A stretch of DNA of 64,000 nt from Thiocystis violascens DSM 198. Lineage in GTDB: Bacteria; Pseudomonadota; Gammaproteobacteria; Chromatiales; Chromatiaceae. Numbering within the stretch: the stretch's first letter is position 1; every line of letters begins with the position of its first letter. The stretch spans positions 3,717,412 to 3,781,411 of the forward strand of contig NC_018012.1 in the NCBI RefSeq assembly GCF_000227745.2, read 5' to 3'. The notes beneath the pieces were generated by a model. The model saw nothing but the letters and a program-made list of their open reading frames with translations. It searched no databases and was not told where the DNA came from. The translations under genes were made by a program, and so were the position numbers. Shown here one piece after another: positions 42,690-50,392 of the stretch.

Positions 42690-43757
42690 ATGATCCCGAT
42701 CGACATCCGACCAGACAAACTTGCCCAGGAAATGCTCGACTACAGCCGCAAGCTGGGTCAGGGTATGGAAAACCTGCTCAACGCCGAGGCCATCGACACC
42801 GGCGTCAGCCCGAAACAGCCTGTCTACAAGGAAGACAAGCTGGTGCTGTATCGTTACGACACCCCCGAGGGCGTCACCCCGAGCGCCGTGCCGCTGCTGA
42901 TCGTCTATGCGCTGGTCAACCGGCCCTACATGACCGACATCCAGGAAGACCGCTCGACCATCAAGGGTTTGCTCGCCACCGGACAGGATGTCTATCTGAT
43001 CGACTGGGGCTATCCGGATCAGGCCGATCGGGCCATCAATCTGGACGACTACATCAACGGCTACATCGACAGCTGCGTGGATCATCTGCGCGAGCAACTT
43101 GGCGTCGACAAGGTCAACCTGCTCGGCATCTGTCAGGGCGGCGTCTTCAGCCTCATGTATGCCTCGATGCATCCGGACAAGGTCAATAACCTGGTGACCA
43201 TGGTCACGCCGGTTGACTTCAAGACCCCGGACAATCTGCTGTCCGCCTGGATTCAGAACGTCGATGTCGATCTGGCCGTCGACACCATCGGCAACATCCC
43301 CGGCGAGTTGCTGAACTGGACATTCCTTACCCTCAAGCCCTACAGCCTGATGGGACAGAAATACATCAACATGGTCGACATGCTCGACGACCCGGCCAAG
43401 GTCAAGAACTTCCTGCGCATGGAAAAGTGGATCTTCGACAGCCCGGACCAGGCCGGCGAGACCTTCCGCCAGTTCACCAAGGATTTCTACCAGCGCAACG
43501 GCTTCATCAATGGTGGCGTCATGCTGGGCGAGCGCGAGGTGGATCTGAAGAATGTCACCTGTCCGGTGCTGAACATCTACGCCCTGCAGGACCATCTGGT
43601 TCCGCCGGATGCGTCACGCCCGATGAAGGGTCTGGTGGGCAGCGAGGACTACACCGAACTCGCCTTCCCCGGCGGCCATATCGGCATCTATGTCAGCGGC
43701 AAGGCGCAGAAGGAAGTCACGCCCGCCATCGGCAAGTGGTTGAACGAACGGTCGTAA
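42690..43757 (+). CDS. phaC: class III PHA synthase catalytic subunit PhaC
   Basis: Polymerises (R)-3-hydroxybutyryl-CoA to PHB on the granule surface. It has 355 residues, the same size as the A. vinosum enzyme. It is an alpha/beta hydrolase with the lipase-like box LLGICQGGVFSLMYA, where Cys148 is the nucleophile. The catalytic Asp is in ALQDHLVPPDASRPM and the His in FPGGHIGIYVSGKAQK. The N-terminus MIPIDIRPDKLAQEMLDYSR is family-typical. It requires PhaE, encoded just upstream. Confidence 0.98.
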   Translation: MIPIDIRPDKLAQEMLDYSRKLGQGMENLLNAEAIDTGVSPKQPVYKEDKLVLYRYDTPEGVTPSAVPLLIVYALVNRPYMTDIQEDRSTIKGLLATGQDVYLIDWGYPDQADRAINLDDYINGYIDSCVDHLREQLGVDKVNLLGICQGGVFSLMYASMHPDKVNNLVTMVTPVDFKTPDNLLSAWIQNVDVDLAVDTIGNIPGELLNWTFLTLKPYSLMGQKYINMVDMLDDPAKVKNFLRMEKWIFDSPDQAGETFRQFTKDFYQRNGFINGGVMLGEREVDLKNVTCPVLNIYALQDHLVPPDASRPMKGLVGSEDYTELAFPGGHIGIYVSGKAQKEVTPAIGKWLNERS

Positions 43758-43814
43758 GCGGGCAGTGAGGGAGCGGGGCGCTTGCGGGACGATCCGCAAG
43801 CCGTCCGAATCCGG

Positions 43815-43976
43815 TCACGCATCCTCCTTGGCGTCTTGCGTGTCGACCGGATCCTTTGGCGGTTGTTGGTGGTCGCCATCGCGCCTGGACGAAGACGTAA
43901 ACTGGTAGTAAAGCAGCCAGCCAGCGAGTCCCAGGAACACGAAAAGCTCGGCTGCGGCAAGCGAATTGTTCGCCAT
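43815..43976 (-). CDS. 53-residue single-span membrane protein
   Basis: ATG 43976 opens a 53-codon frame: MANNSLAAAELFVFLGLAGW begins one membrane helix (to about residue 25), followed by a short Ser/Arg stretch and an acidic, Pro/Gln-rich tail ending AKEDA. A gga-type site lies eight bases upstream. The hydrophobic segment plus charged tail argues for a real small protein. Function is not recognised. It lies downstream of a second tiny membrane gene on the same strand and converges on phaC. Confidence 0.5.
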   Translation of the reverse strand: MANNSLAAAELFVFLGLAGWLLYYQFTSSSRRDGDHQQPPKDPVDTQDAKEDA

Positions 43977-44130
43977 GATGGTCTCCAGCGAGTCGTTGGG
44001 GGGCCGCTCTTCGCGGGTTCCTGACGTTTGTCCGTCAAAAAGGAGCGCCGCGCAAAGGCCGGAACCCTTGCCGCGACGCGAATGAAGCGGTCGACTCCGC
44101 CCCTGGCGGAGTCGATGTCAGCAAGTGGCC

Positions 44131-44235
44131 TCAGGATCCCCCGCGCAGTGCGTAGGGGATAAGCGGGGCAAGGCAAATCGCAACCATAAACCAGAAGGCT
44201 TGGCGCTCGTTTTTACGCATCACTTCTTGAGTCAT
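44131..44235 (-). CDS. 34-residue single-span membrane protein
   Basis: A strong agaggtga ribosome site precedes ATG 44235. The product starts MTQEVMRKNERQAFWFMVAI and continues CLAPLIPYALRGGS: a charged N-terminus, one membrane helix and a short tail. Small proteins of this shape are often subunits or regulators of membrane complexes. The partner is unknown here. A 9-bp hairpin (gactccgcc/ggcggagtc, 44094-44114) lies between it and the 53-residue gene. Confidence 0.55.
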   Translation of the reverse strand: MTQEVMRKNERQAFWFMVAICLAPLIPYALRGGS

Positions 44236-44642
44236 GACATTCACCTCTTTTCGCAAGCTGTCAAATGAGAGAGCAAGTTGTCGGTTGAGTAGAGTGGGTC
44301 ACCTGCCCACGCAACCGAAAATAGCCATAACAAAGTAAAATACAAGGAATGCCATGTGCGGTCCGTGGATATTTCTTAGCGAATACCTTGGTTAAACCCC
44401 GAAAAGAGCTTCCAGCCTCCAGCGGCCAGATTTTGAATCAAGCACTTGGCCATTGCGCTTGGCGTTTCAGGTCAACCAGCGGGGGAAGCTTCGATCAGCG
44501 AAAACCTCGGCAAAATAACGGCTGGCGGCTGGCTGTTCGCCCAACCGTGACAACGGACGGTTTCCCACTCACGCTAACGACACGGCAGGACGTACGATCA
44601 CCGCCTCAACCCGCCCGCCAACCTGTCTAGGACGCGTCCGTT
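44236..44642. other. gene-poor interval
   Basis: About 400 bases separate the tiny membrane gene and the AEC transporter, and the left part is AT-richer than its surroundings. I see no convincing coding frame, RNA gene or repeat. It should contain two divergent promoters. Confidence 0.5.
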
Positions 44643-45578
44643 TTGCTTGCCATCGTCTCCGTCACCTCGCCCATCTTCCTGTTGATCGCACTTGGATTCG
44701 CGGCGGTTCGGGCGGGTTGGATCCCGCGCGAGGGCGCGCTCGCCATGGGCCGCTACGCACTCTCCTTCGCCCTGCCGGCGCTGCTCTTCAATACGCTGTC
44801 GCAGCGTCCTCTGGACCAGATCATTGTGCCCGCGTTTCTGTTCGCCTATGTCGGCGGTTCGCTGATCGCCTACGCGCTCGGGCTGACGGCGGCCGCCGTC
44901 GCACGGCGCACGCATCCGCTGGACAATGCCTTTTTCGGCATGGGCGTCTCGATGTCGAACAGCGGCTATCTGGGCTATGCGCTGATCTCGCAGATCCTGG
45001 GGGCGGAGGCGCTGATCGCGGTCGCCATGTCGATCCTGACCGAGGTGCTGCTGATTCTGCCGCTGACCCTGATCCTGGCGGAATTGCATGACAGACGGGG
45101 CCGTCATGGCCTGGCGCGAACCCTGGGCAAGGTTGTGTTCCAGGTCGTCCGCAATCCGATCATGCTGGCGATCGCCGCCGGATTGTTGTTCGCCGCGCTT
45201 GGCTGGCGGCTGCCCGCCCTGCTCGGGCGCACGGTCGACATGCTGGCCGGTTCCGCGGCGGCGGTGGCGCTGTTCGCGATCGGCGGAACCCTGGCTGGAC
45301 AACGGCTCCAGCATGGACTGGGGCCGGCCCTGGCCATCGCCGCCGGCAAGCTCCTGATTCACCCCGCTGCGGTGCTCCTGATGCTGTTCCTGGTTCCGGC
45401 CTTCGACCCCACGCTCACCCAGGCGGCGCTGATTCTGTCCGGGCTGCCGATGGTCACCATCTTCCCCCTGCTTGCCCAGCGCTATGGGCTGGGCGAACTG
45501 TGCGCATCCGCCCTGCTGATCACGACCCTGCTGTCCTTCTTCACCCTGAATCTGGGGCTCTGGATCCTCGGAAGCTGA
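44643..45578 (+). CDS. AEC-family membrane transporter
   Basis: A 311-residue carrier of the auxin efflux carrier (AEC) family with about ten membrane segments: IFLLIALGFAAVRAGWIPRE at the start, RYALSFALPALLFNTLS in the first half, and the pseudo-repeat in the second half (NPIMLAIAAGLLFAALGW, GSAAAVALFAIGGTLAGQRL). Bacterial members carry malate, malonate or other small anions; the substrate cannot be assigned. The start is a TTG at 44643 inside cgttttgcttgcc with no strong ribosome site, so the exact start is uncertain. Confidence 0.85.
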   Translation: MLAIVSVTSPIFLLIALGFAAVRAGWIPREGALAMGRYALSFALPALLFNTLSQRPLDQIIVPAFLFAYVGGSLIAYALGLTAAAVARRTHPLDNAFFGMGVSMSNSGYLGYALISQILGAEALIAVAMSILTEVLLILPLTLILAELHDRRGRHGLARTLGKVVFQVVRNPIMLAIAAGLLFAALGWRLPALLGRTVDMLAGSAAAVALFAIGGTLAGQRLQHGLGPALAIAAGKLLIHPAAVLLMLFLVPAFDPTLTQAALILSGLPMVTIFPLLAQRYGLGELCASALLITTLLSFFTLNLGLWILGS

Positions 45579-45622
45579 CAGCGCCCGCGGGATCGCTCGA
45601 TCGGTTTCCACCCGTCGCGGGT

Positions 45623-45797
45623 TCAGTCCCGCACGTAAAAATGACGCCATTCAATTCCGCTAGCCGCTCGCAGCAGGTCGAATAGCGCATCGGTTGGCGT
45701 GGCCTCCCCCGGAAAGACCTCTTCAATCAAAATCGTCCGCCGTCCGAATCCGCCCTGTTCCTTCCAGTCCCACTGCCAGGGCGGACGGGTCTAGCCG
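45623..45797 (-). pseudogene. 3' fragment of the gene at 55170-55829
   Basis: 45631-45791 is a direct copy of 55178-55338 with four mismatches that I count, all transitions. It encodes the last part of the 219-residue protein (ending GWRHFYVRD). Upstream a TAG replaces the Ala codon of the CPSCGA motif and similarity then fades. It is a non-coding remnant or one arm of a duplication that brackets the IS2-exb-tonB-mod block. Confidence 0.85.
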
Positions 45798-45812
45798 CAG
45801 CTCGGACAAGTG

Positions 45813-46143
45813 CCCCTTGGTTCGGGTGGGTGACCGACCGCGCGACTCATGAACAGGTGTAAGGCGATCAGTTCGATGTCACGTTATATACAAATAACTA
45901 TAGCGTAGCGTGGCATTCGCTCCATTCCCAGCCATCCATCGCCGAGTCTTTCTTCGGCTTGACTCTTATTCTTTTCTGAGACAAGCCTTTAACGGCTGGC
46001 GTGAGCACGGCAGAAAGATGGCATCGAATCTGCTTTGACAACTCCGTCCGCTGGGCTCGATCCCCCGATCTGGTTTCGCAATACGTTATGCCAAAAAAGT
46101 ATAGCGATAGCCTGGATGAGCCAGTAATCCATTCGCTTCACTC
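45813..46143. other. intergenic region left of IS copy 2
   Basis: No gene is recognised. The stretch is less GC-rich than its neighbours (for example atatacaaataactatagcg near 45886), with only short frames. It may be decayed sequence between the fragment and the insertion. Confidence 0.5.
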
Positions 46144-47339
46144 AGAGGGTGTAGACAAAAATAATTGAGCTGCTATTTGTATACCAGTCTACAACTGAGC
46201 TGGTGTGCGCTGATGTCGAAAGCTGGTCGTCCCCCCAAGATTCACGAGGCGGAGCAAGCGGTATTGCGTCAAATTGTCACGGATCGCCCGACCTCCACGC
46301 TGTCAGAGATTGCCCGGGAACTCGCGGCACGGACGGGAATCGAGGCTCATGAAGCCACGATTCGCAAGTCCTTGCGGGAGGCGGGCGTCACGCGCCTCCG
46401 GGGCGAGAGTGGTCTCGAGGCGCAAGCGCGCGCAACGCCGCGTCGGTATGGGTATACGGATGCGCATCGTCGCCACGACCCCGACCAAAGCTACCCAAGT
46501 TGTCTGACCGATGCGGAGTGGGACTTGGTCGCCGCTCTCTTTGAGATGCCGGGCGGGCGGGGTCAACCGCCCCGCGTGTCGCGCCGGAGCATCCTGGAGG
46601 CGTGTTGCTACGTGGTGCGCACGGGGTGCGCGTGGCGGATGCTGCCGCACGATTTCGCGCCTTGGCAGAATGTCTACAAGACGTTTCGCCGTTGGAGTGC
46701 GGCTGGGAAGTTTGAGCAGATGCATGATCGACTGCGGGGGCAATGGCGCGAACGCGAGGGGCGTGAGATCGCGCCGACGGCGGCGGTGCTGGATGCGCAA
46801 TCGACCCGCGGCTCGCCGCAGGGTGGACCGAGCGGCTTTGATGCGGGCAAGCAGGTCAAGGGGCGCAAGCGCAGCCTGGTGGTCGATACCTTGGGGTTCG
46901 TGTTGGCGGTGAGCGTGGTCGCGGCCAATCTTCAGGACCGCGATGCCGCCTCGGGCGCCGTCGCTGACGCGGCCGCCAAGTACCCCCAGATCAACACGCT
47001 GTTTGTCGATAGCGCCTACGCCGGTCAATTTGCCCAAACCACCGAGCAGACCCACGCGATCCGCGTGGAAGTCGTGCGCCATCCAGCCAACAAAAGCGTT
47101 GGCTCCTGGCACGTGGACGGGGCGCCTGACCGAGTGGTGATCGCCAACGCCGACGGCTTCGTTCCGCTGCCGAAGCGCTGGGTTGTCGAGCGCACCCATG
47201 CGTGGAATGAGCGTGCCCGTCGATTGATCATGCATCATGACCGTCTGCCAGCGGTCTCCGAAACCTGGGTTTGGCTGGCGGAGGCGCGCATCCTGCTGCG
47301 GCGGTTGACCACAACGGTTTGATTTTGTCTACACCCTCT
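46144..47339 (+). mobile_element. IS5-family insertion sequence, copy 2 (1196 bp)
   Basis: Its terminal repeats are the same 17 bp as in copy 1 (46144-46160 and 47323-47339), with the same orientation and length and one base different. Flanking triplets are TCA on the left and TGA on the right (TNA type, not identical). The right end stops 12 bases before the exbB start codon, separating that operon from any upstream promoter. Confidence 0.93.
46213..47322 (+). CDS. IS5-family DDE transposase, copy 2
   Basis: 369 residues, identical in sequence to the transposase at 7436-8545; the single nucleotide difference (46356 C) leaves Ala unchanged. It is intact, with the same helix-turn-helix N-terminus and DDE residues as described for copy 1. 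Two near-identical copies in direct orientation show recent transposition and offer substrates for homologous recombination over the 38.8 kb between them. Confidence 0.93.
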   Translation: MSKAGRPPKIHEAEQAVLRQIVTDRPTSTLSEIARELAARTGIEAHEATIRKSLREAGVTRLRGESGLEAQARATPRRYGYTDAHRRHDPDQSYPSCLTDAEWDLVAALFEMPGGRGQPPRVSRRSILEACCYVVRTGCAWRMLPHDFAPWQNVYKTFRRWSAAGKFEQMHDRLRGQWREREGREIAPTAAVLDAQSTRGSPQGGPSGFDAGKQVKGRKRSLVVDTLGFVLAVSVVAANLQDRDAASGAVADAAAKYPQINTLFVDSAYAGQFAQTTEQTHAIRVEVVRHPANKSVGSWHVDGAPDRVVIANADGFVPLPKRWVVERTHAWNERARRLIMHHDRLPAVSETWVWLAEARILLRRLTTTV

Positions 47340-47351
47340 GAGGGGGCGCGG

Positions 47352-48011
47352 ATGAATTTTGCCTATTGGCTGCAACTGGCCGATCAGTCGGGCGGCATCC
47401 TCTATCTGATGGTGGGGCTGCTGACCGTGACGCTGACGGTTATCGCCGAGCGCAGCTGGGTGTTGCGTAGCCTGACACGTCAGGGCGAGGCACTGACCCA
47501 AGCCTTGGTCCCGGTCGCGATCGGGGACCGCGCAGGGCTCGAATGGATCCGCGACACGCAGGCCAGGCATCTCCATGGCGTGCTGCTGGAAACCACGCTG
47601 GCGCTGCCTCCAGCGGCCGAATCCCAGTTGGCCAACCGGCTCGACGAGGTCATTCTGCGCCATGTCCCGTTGCTCGACCGGCGTCTCTGGGTGCTGGATA
47701 CCACGGTGACCCTGGCCCCCTTGCTCGGGCTGCTGGGAACCATCATTGGCATGTTCCACGCCTTCCATGTCCTGACCGAGCCGGGCGCGTCGCCGAACGC
47801 CGTCACCGGCGGGGTGGCCGAGGCCCTGGTCGCGACCGCCGCCGGGCTGCTGATCGCCGTCATCGGGCTGGTGTTCTTCAACGGACTCAGCGAACGGGTC
47901 CGGCTGGCGGTCCATCAACTCGAAACGCTCAAGGCGATGCTGGTCAACCGTTTCGGCCAACCGGACGTGGCGATCCCGCTGGTCCTGACCGACGGCTCTG
48001 GAGCGGGCTGA
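47352..48011 (+). CDS. exbB: ExbB/TolQ-type proton channel subunit
   Basis: A 219-residue inner-membrane protein of the MotA/TolQ/ExbB family. It has an N-terminal helix (GGILYLMVGLLTVTLTVIAE), a cytoplasmic domain and the paired helices with the signature TTVTLAPLLGLLGTIIGM and GGVAEALVATAAGLLIAVIG. With ExbD it converts proton flow into TonB motion. gaggggg lies six bases before ATG 47352. It overlaps exbD by one base. IS copy 2 ends 12 bases upstream, so transcription must come from the element or be lost. Confidence 0.92.
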   Translation: MNFAYWLQLADQSGGILYLMVGLLTVTLTVIAERSWVLRSLTRQGEALTQALVPVAIGDRAGLEWIRDTQARHLHGVLLETTLALPPAAESQLANRLDEVILRHVPLLDRRLWVLDTTVTLAPLLGLLGTIIGMFHAFHVLTEPGASPNAVTGGVAEALVATAAGLLIAVIGLVFFNGLSERVRLAVHQLETLKAMLVNRFGQPDVAIPLVLTDGSGAG

Positions 48012-48406
48012 TGCGCTATCTGCAGTCGCGTCGCAAGGCACGGATCGAGATCGTGCCCATGATCGACATCATGTTCTTTCTGCTGGTGTTCTTCATCCTG
48101 GTCACGCTCAACATGATCCCGGCCAGCGGGATCGACAGCCGGCTGCCGGGCAGTTCCAGCGCGGAGCGGCTGGAATCGCCGCAGGTCGTGATCGGTCTGG
48201 ACGCGGCGGGGATGATCAGCGTCGATCGGCGGAGTCTGAACCTGGAGCAGCTCGCGGCGCTACTGCGCGACCGGGGCACGGAATCCCGCGTGGTCATCGC
48301 CGGGGCCGAAGAGGCGGCGCTCGGCGATCTGATCGCGGTCATGGACACCTGTCGCCATGTGGGCATCAGTCGTATCGGCATTGCGACCCGGGAGCCGGAG
48401 GCGTGA
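48011..48406 (+). CDS. exbD: ExbD/TolR-type subunit
   Basis: A 131-residue protein with one membrane helix carrying the essential Asp (RIEIVPMIDIMFFLLVFFIL) and a small periplasmic domain (VVIGLDAAGMISVDRRSLNL). It partners ExbB in energising TonB. The start codon shares a base with the exbB stop (TGATG), and the stop overlaps the tonB start by four bases (GTGA). Confidence 0.92.
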   Translation: MRYLQSRRKARIEIVPMIDIMFFLLVFFILVTLNMIPASGIDSRLPGSSSAERLESPQVVIGLDAAGMISVDRRSLNLEQLAALLRDRGTESRVVIAGAEEAALGDLIAVMDTCRHVGISRIGIATREPEA

Positions 48407-49239
48407 CACGCGCCGCCGCGCCACTGCCCAGCCTGCCGCTGTGGCTGGCCGCCGCCATCGCGATGGTGGCCGAAGGCGCGATGCTGGCGGGACTCGCCGC
48501 CTGGCCGTCGCCGCGCGATCTCCAGGCCCCGAGCGCCCCGATCGAAGTCAGTTTGGTTTCCGTCCCCGTGCTGGCCGAACCCGCTGCGGCTGGTGCGGCG
48601 GGCGGCCTTTCTTCCGTGGCGGAGCCGGAATCGGAACCTGAGCCGGACCCGACTCCGCCGCCCCCTTCAGAACCCGAGCCGGTCGTTCCGGAGACGCCGC
48701 CGGAGCTAGCCGATTCGGAGCCGACCGACCCGGAACCTATGGTCGCCGCCGCGCCGAAACCGCAGCCAAAGCCCAAGGTCGAGGTCAAGCCGATACCCAA
48801 ACCGAAGCCGATCGCCAAAACCAAACCGAAACCGGTGTCGTCGCCGCAACCGGACAGGCGTCTCGCCAAGGCCGATCCAGGGACCGCAAGCAACCCCGGA
48901 TCGCCCGGCAAGGGAAGCGCAGCGGGCGCCGCCAGCGGCCAGGATCGGGCTGCCAGCAGCGGCCCCACGTCGCCTGCGGCCTATCTGAACAATCCCGCGC
49001 CCGGCTATCCGGACACGGCACGCCGTGCGCGTCAGGAGGGCACGGTCTATTTGCGCGTGCTGGTCACGACTGGCGGCAGGGCCAGCGACGTCCAGCTCGC
49101 CGGCTCCTCGGGCGTCTCCAGCCTCGATCAGTCCGCTATCCGTGCGGTCAAACGCTGGCGCTTCAAACCCGCCCGCCAGAAGGGGCAGCCGATCACGGTC
49201 TGGGTGCGGATCCCCATCCGGTTCAAGCTCAATCAATAA
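48403..49239 (+). CDS. tonB: TonB energy transducer
   Basis: A 278-residue protein anchored by an N-terminal helix (WLAAAIAMVAEGAMLAGLAA), then a Pro/Glu then Pro/Lys-rich spacer (about 70-150, spanning the periplasm). It ends in a TonB C-terminal domain: AYLNNPAPGYPDTARRARQE, GTVYLRVLVTTGG and the closing WRFKPARQKGQPITVWVRIP. Start is GTG 48403, overlapping exbD. It should contact the TonB box of the receptor encoded downstream. Confidence 0.94.
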   Translation: MTRAAAPLPSLPLWLAAAIAMVAEGAMLAGLAAWPSPRDLQAPSAPIEVSLVSVPVLAEPAAAGAAGGLSSVAEPESEPEPDPTPPPPSEPEPVVPETPPELADSEPTDPEPMVAAAPKPQPKPKVEVKPIPKPKPIAKTKPKPVSSPQPDRRLAKADPGTASNPGSPGKGSAAGAASGQDRAASSGPTSPAAYLNNPAPGYPDTARRARQEGTVYLRVLVTTGGRASDVQLAGSSGVSSLDQSAIRAVKRWRFKPARQKGQPITVWVRIPIRFKLNQ

Positions 49240-49303
49240 CCCACGACTCGCCTGGCCCTGCCAAGCGGTTTTCAGATCGTCAAACGATGAAGGAAGTTGT
49301 CCG

Positions 49304-50350
49304 ATGCACAGTGCTCTTCGCCCTCCCTTTCCCTACCGTCGCACCCTGCTGGCGACGGCGCTGGTCCTCGCCGGCACCGCCCAGTCCGCCGAGCTGGTCG
49401 ATATGACCGGTCGCCGCGTCCAAATCCCCGACCGGGTGGATCGGATCTTCGCCGCCACGCCGCCCATCGTCCCGCTGGTCTATGCCATCGATCCCGGCAA
49501 GCTCGTGACCCTGAGTTTCCCCTTCCAGCCCGAGGATGCCGTCTATGTCCCGCCGGCGGTGATGAAGCTGCCGATCGTCGGACGCTACACGGGCGAAGGC
49601 CCGCCGCCGAATCCGGCGATTCTGGCCAAGGCCGCGCCCCAACTCACCATCGCCTGGGACATGCCGTTCATCGACGCCACGCGGGTCGAGGACAGCTTCC
49701 GCTGGCTCGGCACGCCCGGCCTCTTCGTTCACCTCGCGCGACTGGCCGACTATCCCGCCGCCCTGGAATTGGTCGGCCAGGCCATCGGCGCGGAGGCACG
49801 CGCCACCCAGCTTGCCAACGCCATCCGCGAGGCCATGACCCGCGTCGAGCAGGCGGTGGGAACGATCCCGGACGGCGAGCGCAAGCGGGTCTACTTCGCC
49901 GAAGGTCCGGAGGGTCTGCTCACCGAATGCGCCGATTCCTTCCATGCCGAGGTCATCGGCCTGGCGGGTGGCGAGAACGTCATGGACTGCAAGACCCAGG
50001 CGATGTGCGGACGCGAAAAGGTCACGCTGGAACAGCTCAAGACGCTCGACCCCGATGCCATCCTGACCGACGACGCCCGGTTCCTCGCCCGCGTCAAGAC
50101 CGATCCGACTTGGGGCGAGCTGCGCGCGGTGCGTGAGGGACAGGTCCATCTGGCGCCCACCAAGTCTTTCAACTGGCTGGGACGCCCGCCGTCCTTCATG
50201 CGCGCGCTGGCCATCCAGTGGTTCGCCAATCGGCTCTATCCGGAGCGCTTCCCCTGGGATGCCGACTTGGAGATCACGTCCTTCTACGGGCTCTTCCTGG
50301 GCGTGACGTCGGATGTCGTGAATGTGCGCGACATCCTCGGACAGGGCTGA
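49304..50350 (+). CDS. periplasmic binding protein, BtuF/FepB-like (class III)
   Basis: A 348-residue protein with a signal peptide (TLLATALVLAGTAQSAE, about 14-30). The mature part is of the Fe3+-siderophore/cobalamin binding type: ELVDMTGRRVQIPDRVDRIF, PAILAKAAPQLTIAWD, a long central helix and LEQLKTLDPDAILTDDARFL. No FecCD-type permease gene accompanies it, so it either works with a distant permease or presents substrate to the Mod-type transporter. ATG 49304 has gaaggaag upstream. It lies between tonB and the TonB-dependent receptor, all in one direction. Confidence 0.85.
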   Translation: MHSALRPPFPYRRTLLATALVLAGTAQSAELVDMTGRRVQIPDRVDRIFAATPPIVPLVYAIDPGKLVTLSFPFQPEDAVYVPPAVMKLPIVGRYTGEGPPPNPAILAKAAPQLTIAWDMPFIDATRVEDSFRWLGTPGLFVHLARLADYPAALELVGQAIGAEARATQLANAIREAMTRVEQAVGTIPDGERKRVYFAEGPEGLLTECADSFHAEVIGLAGGENVMDCKTQAMCGREKVTLEQLKTLDPDAILTDDARFLARVKTDPTWGELRAVREGQVHLAPTKSFNWLGRPPSFMRALAIQWFANRLYPERFPWDADLEITSFYGLFLGVTSDVVNVRDILGQG

Positions 50351-50392
50351 GTCCTTGCCGCCTATCGTGATATGAATTTAGAGCGAACGAAT

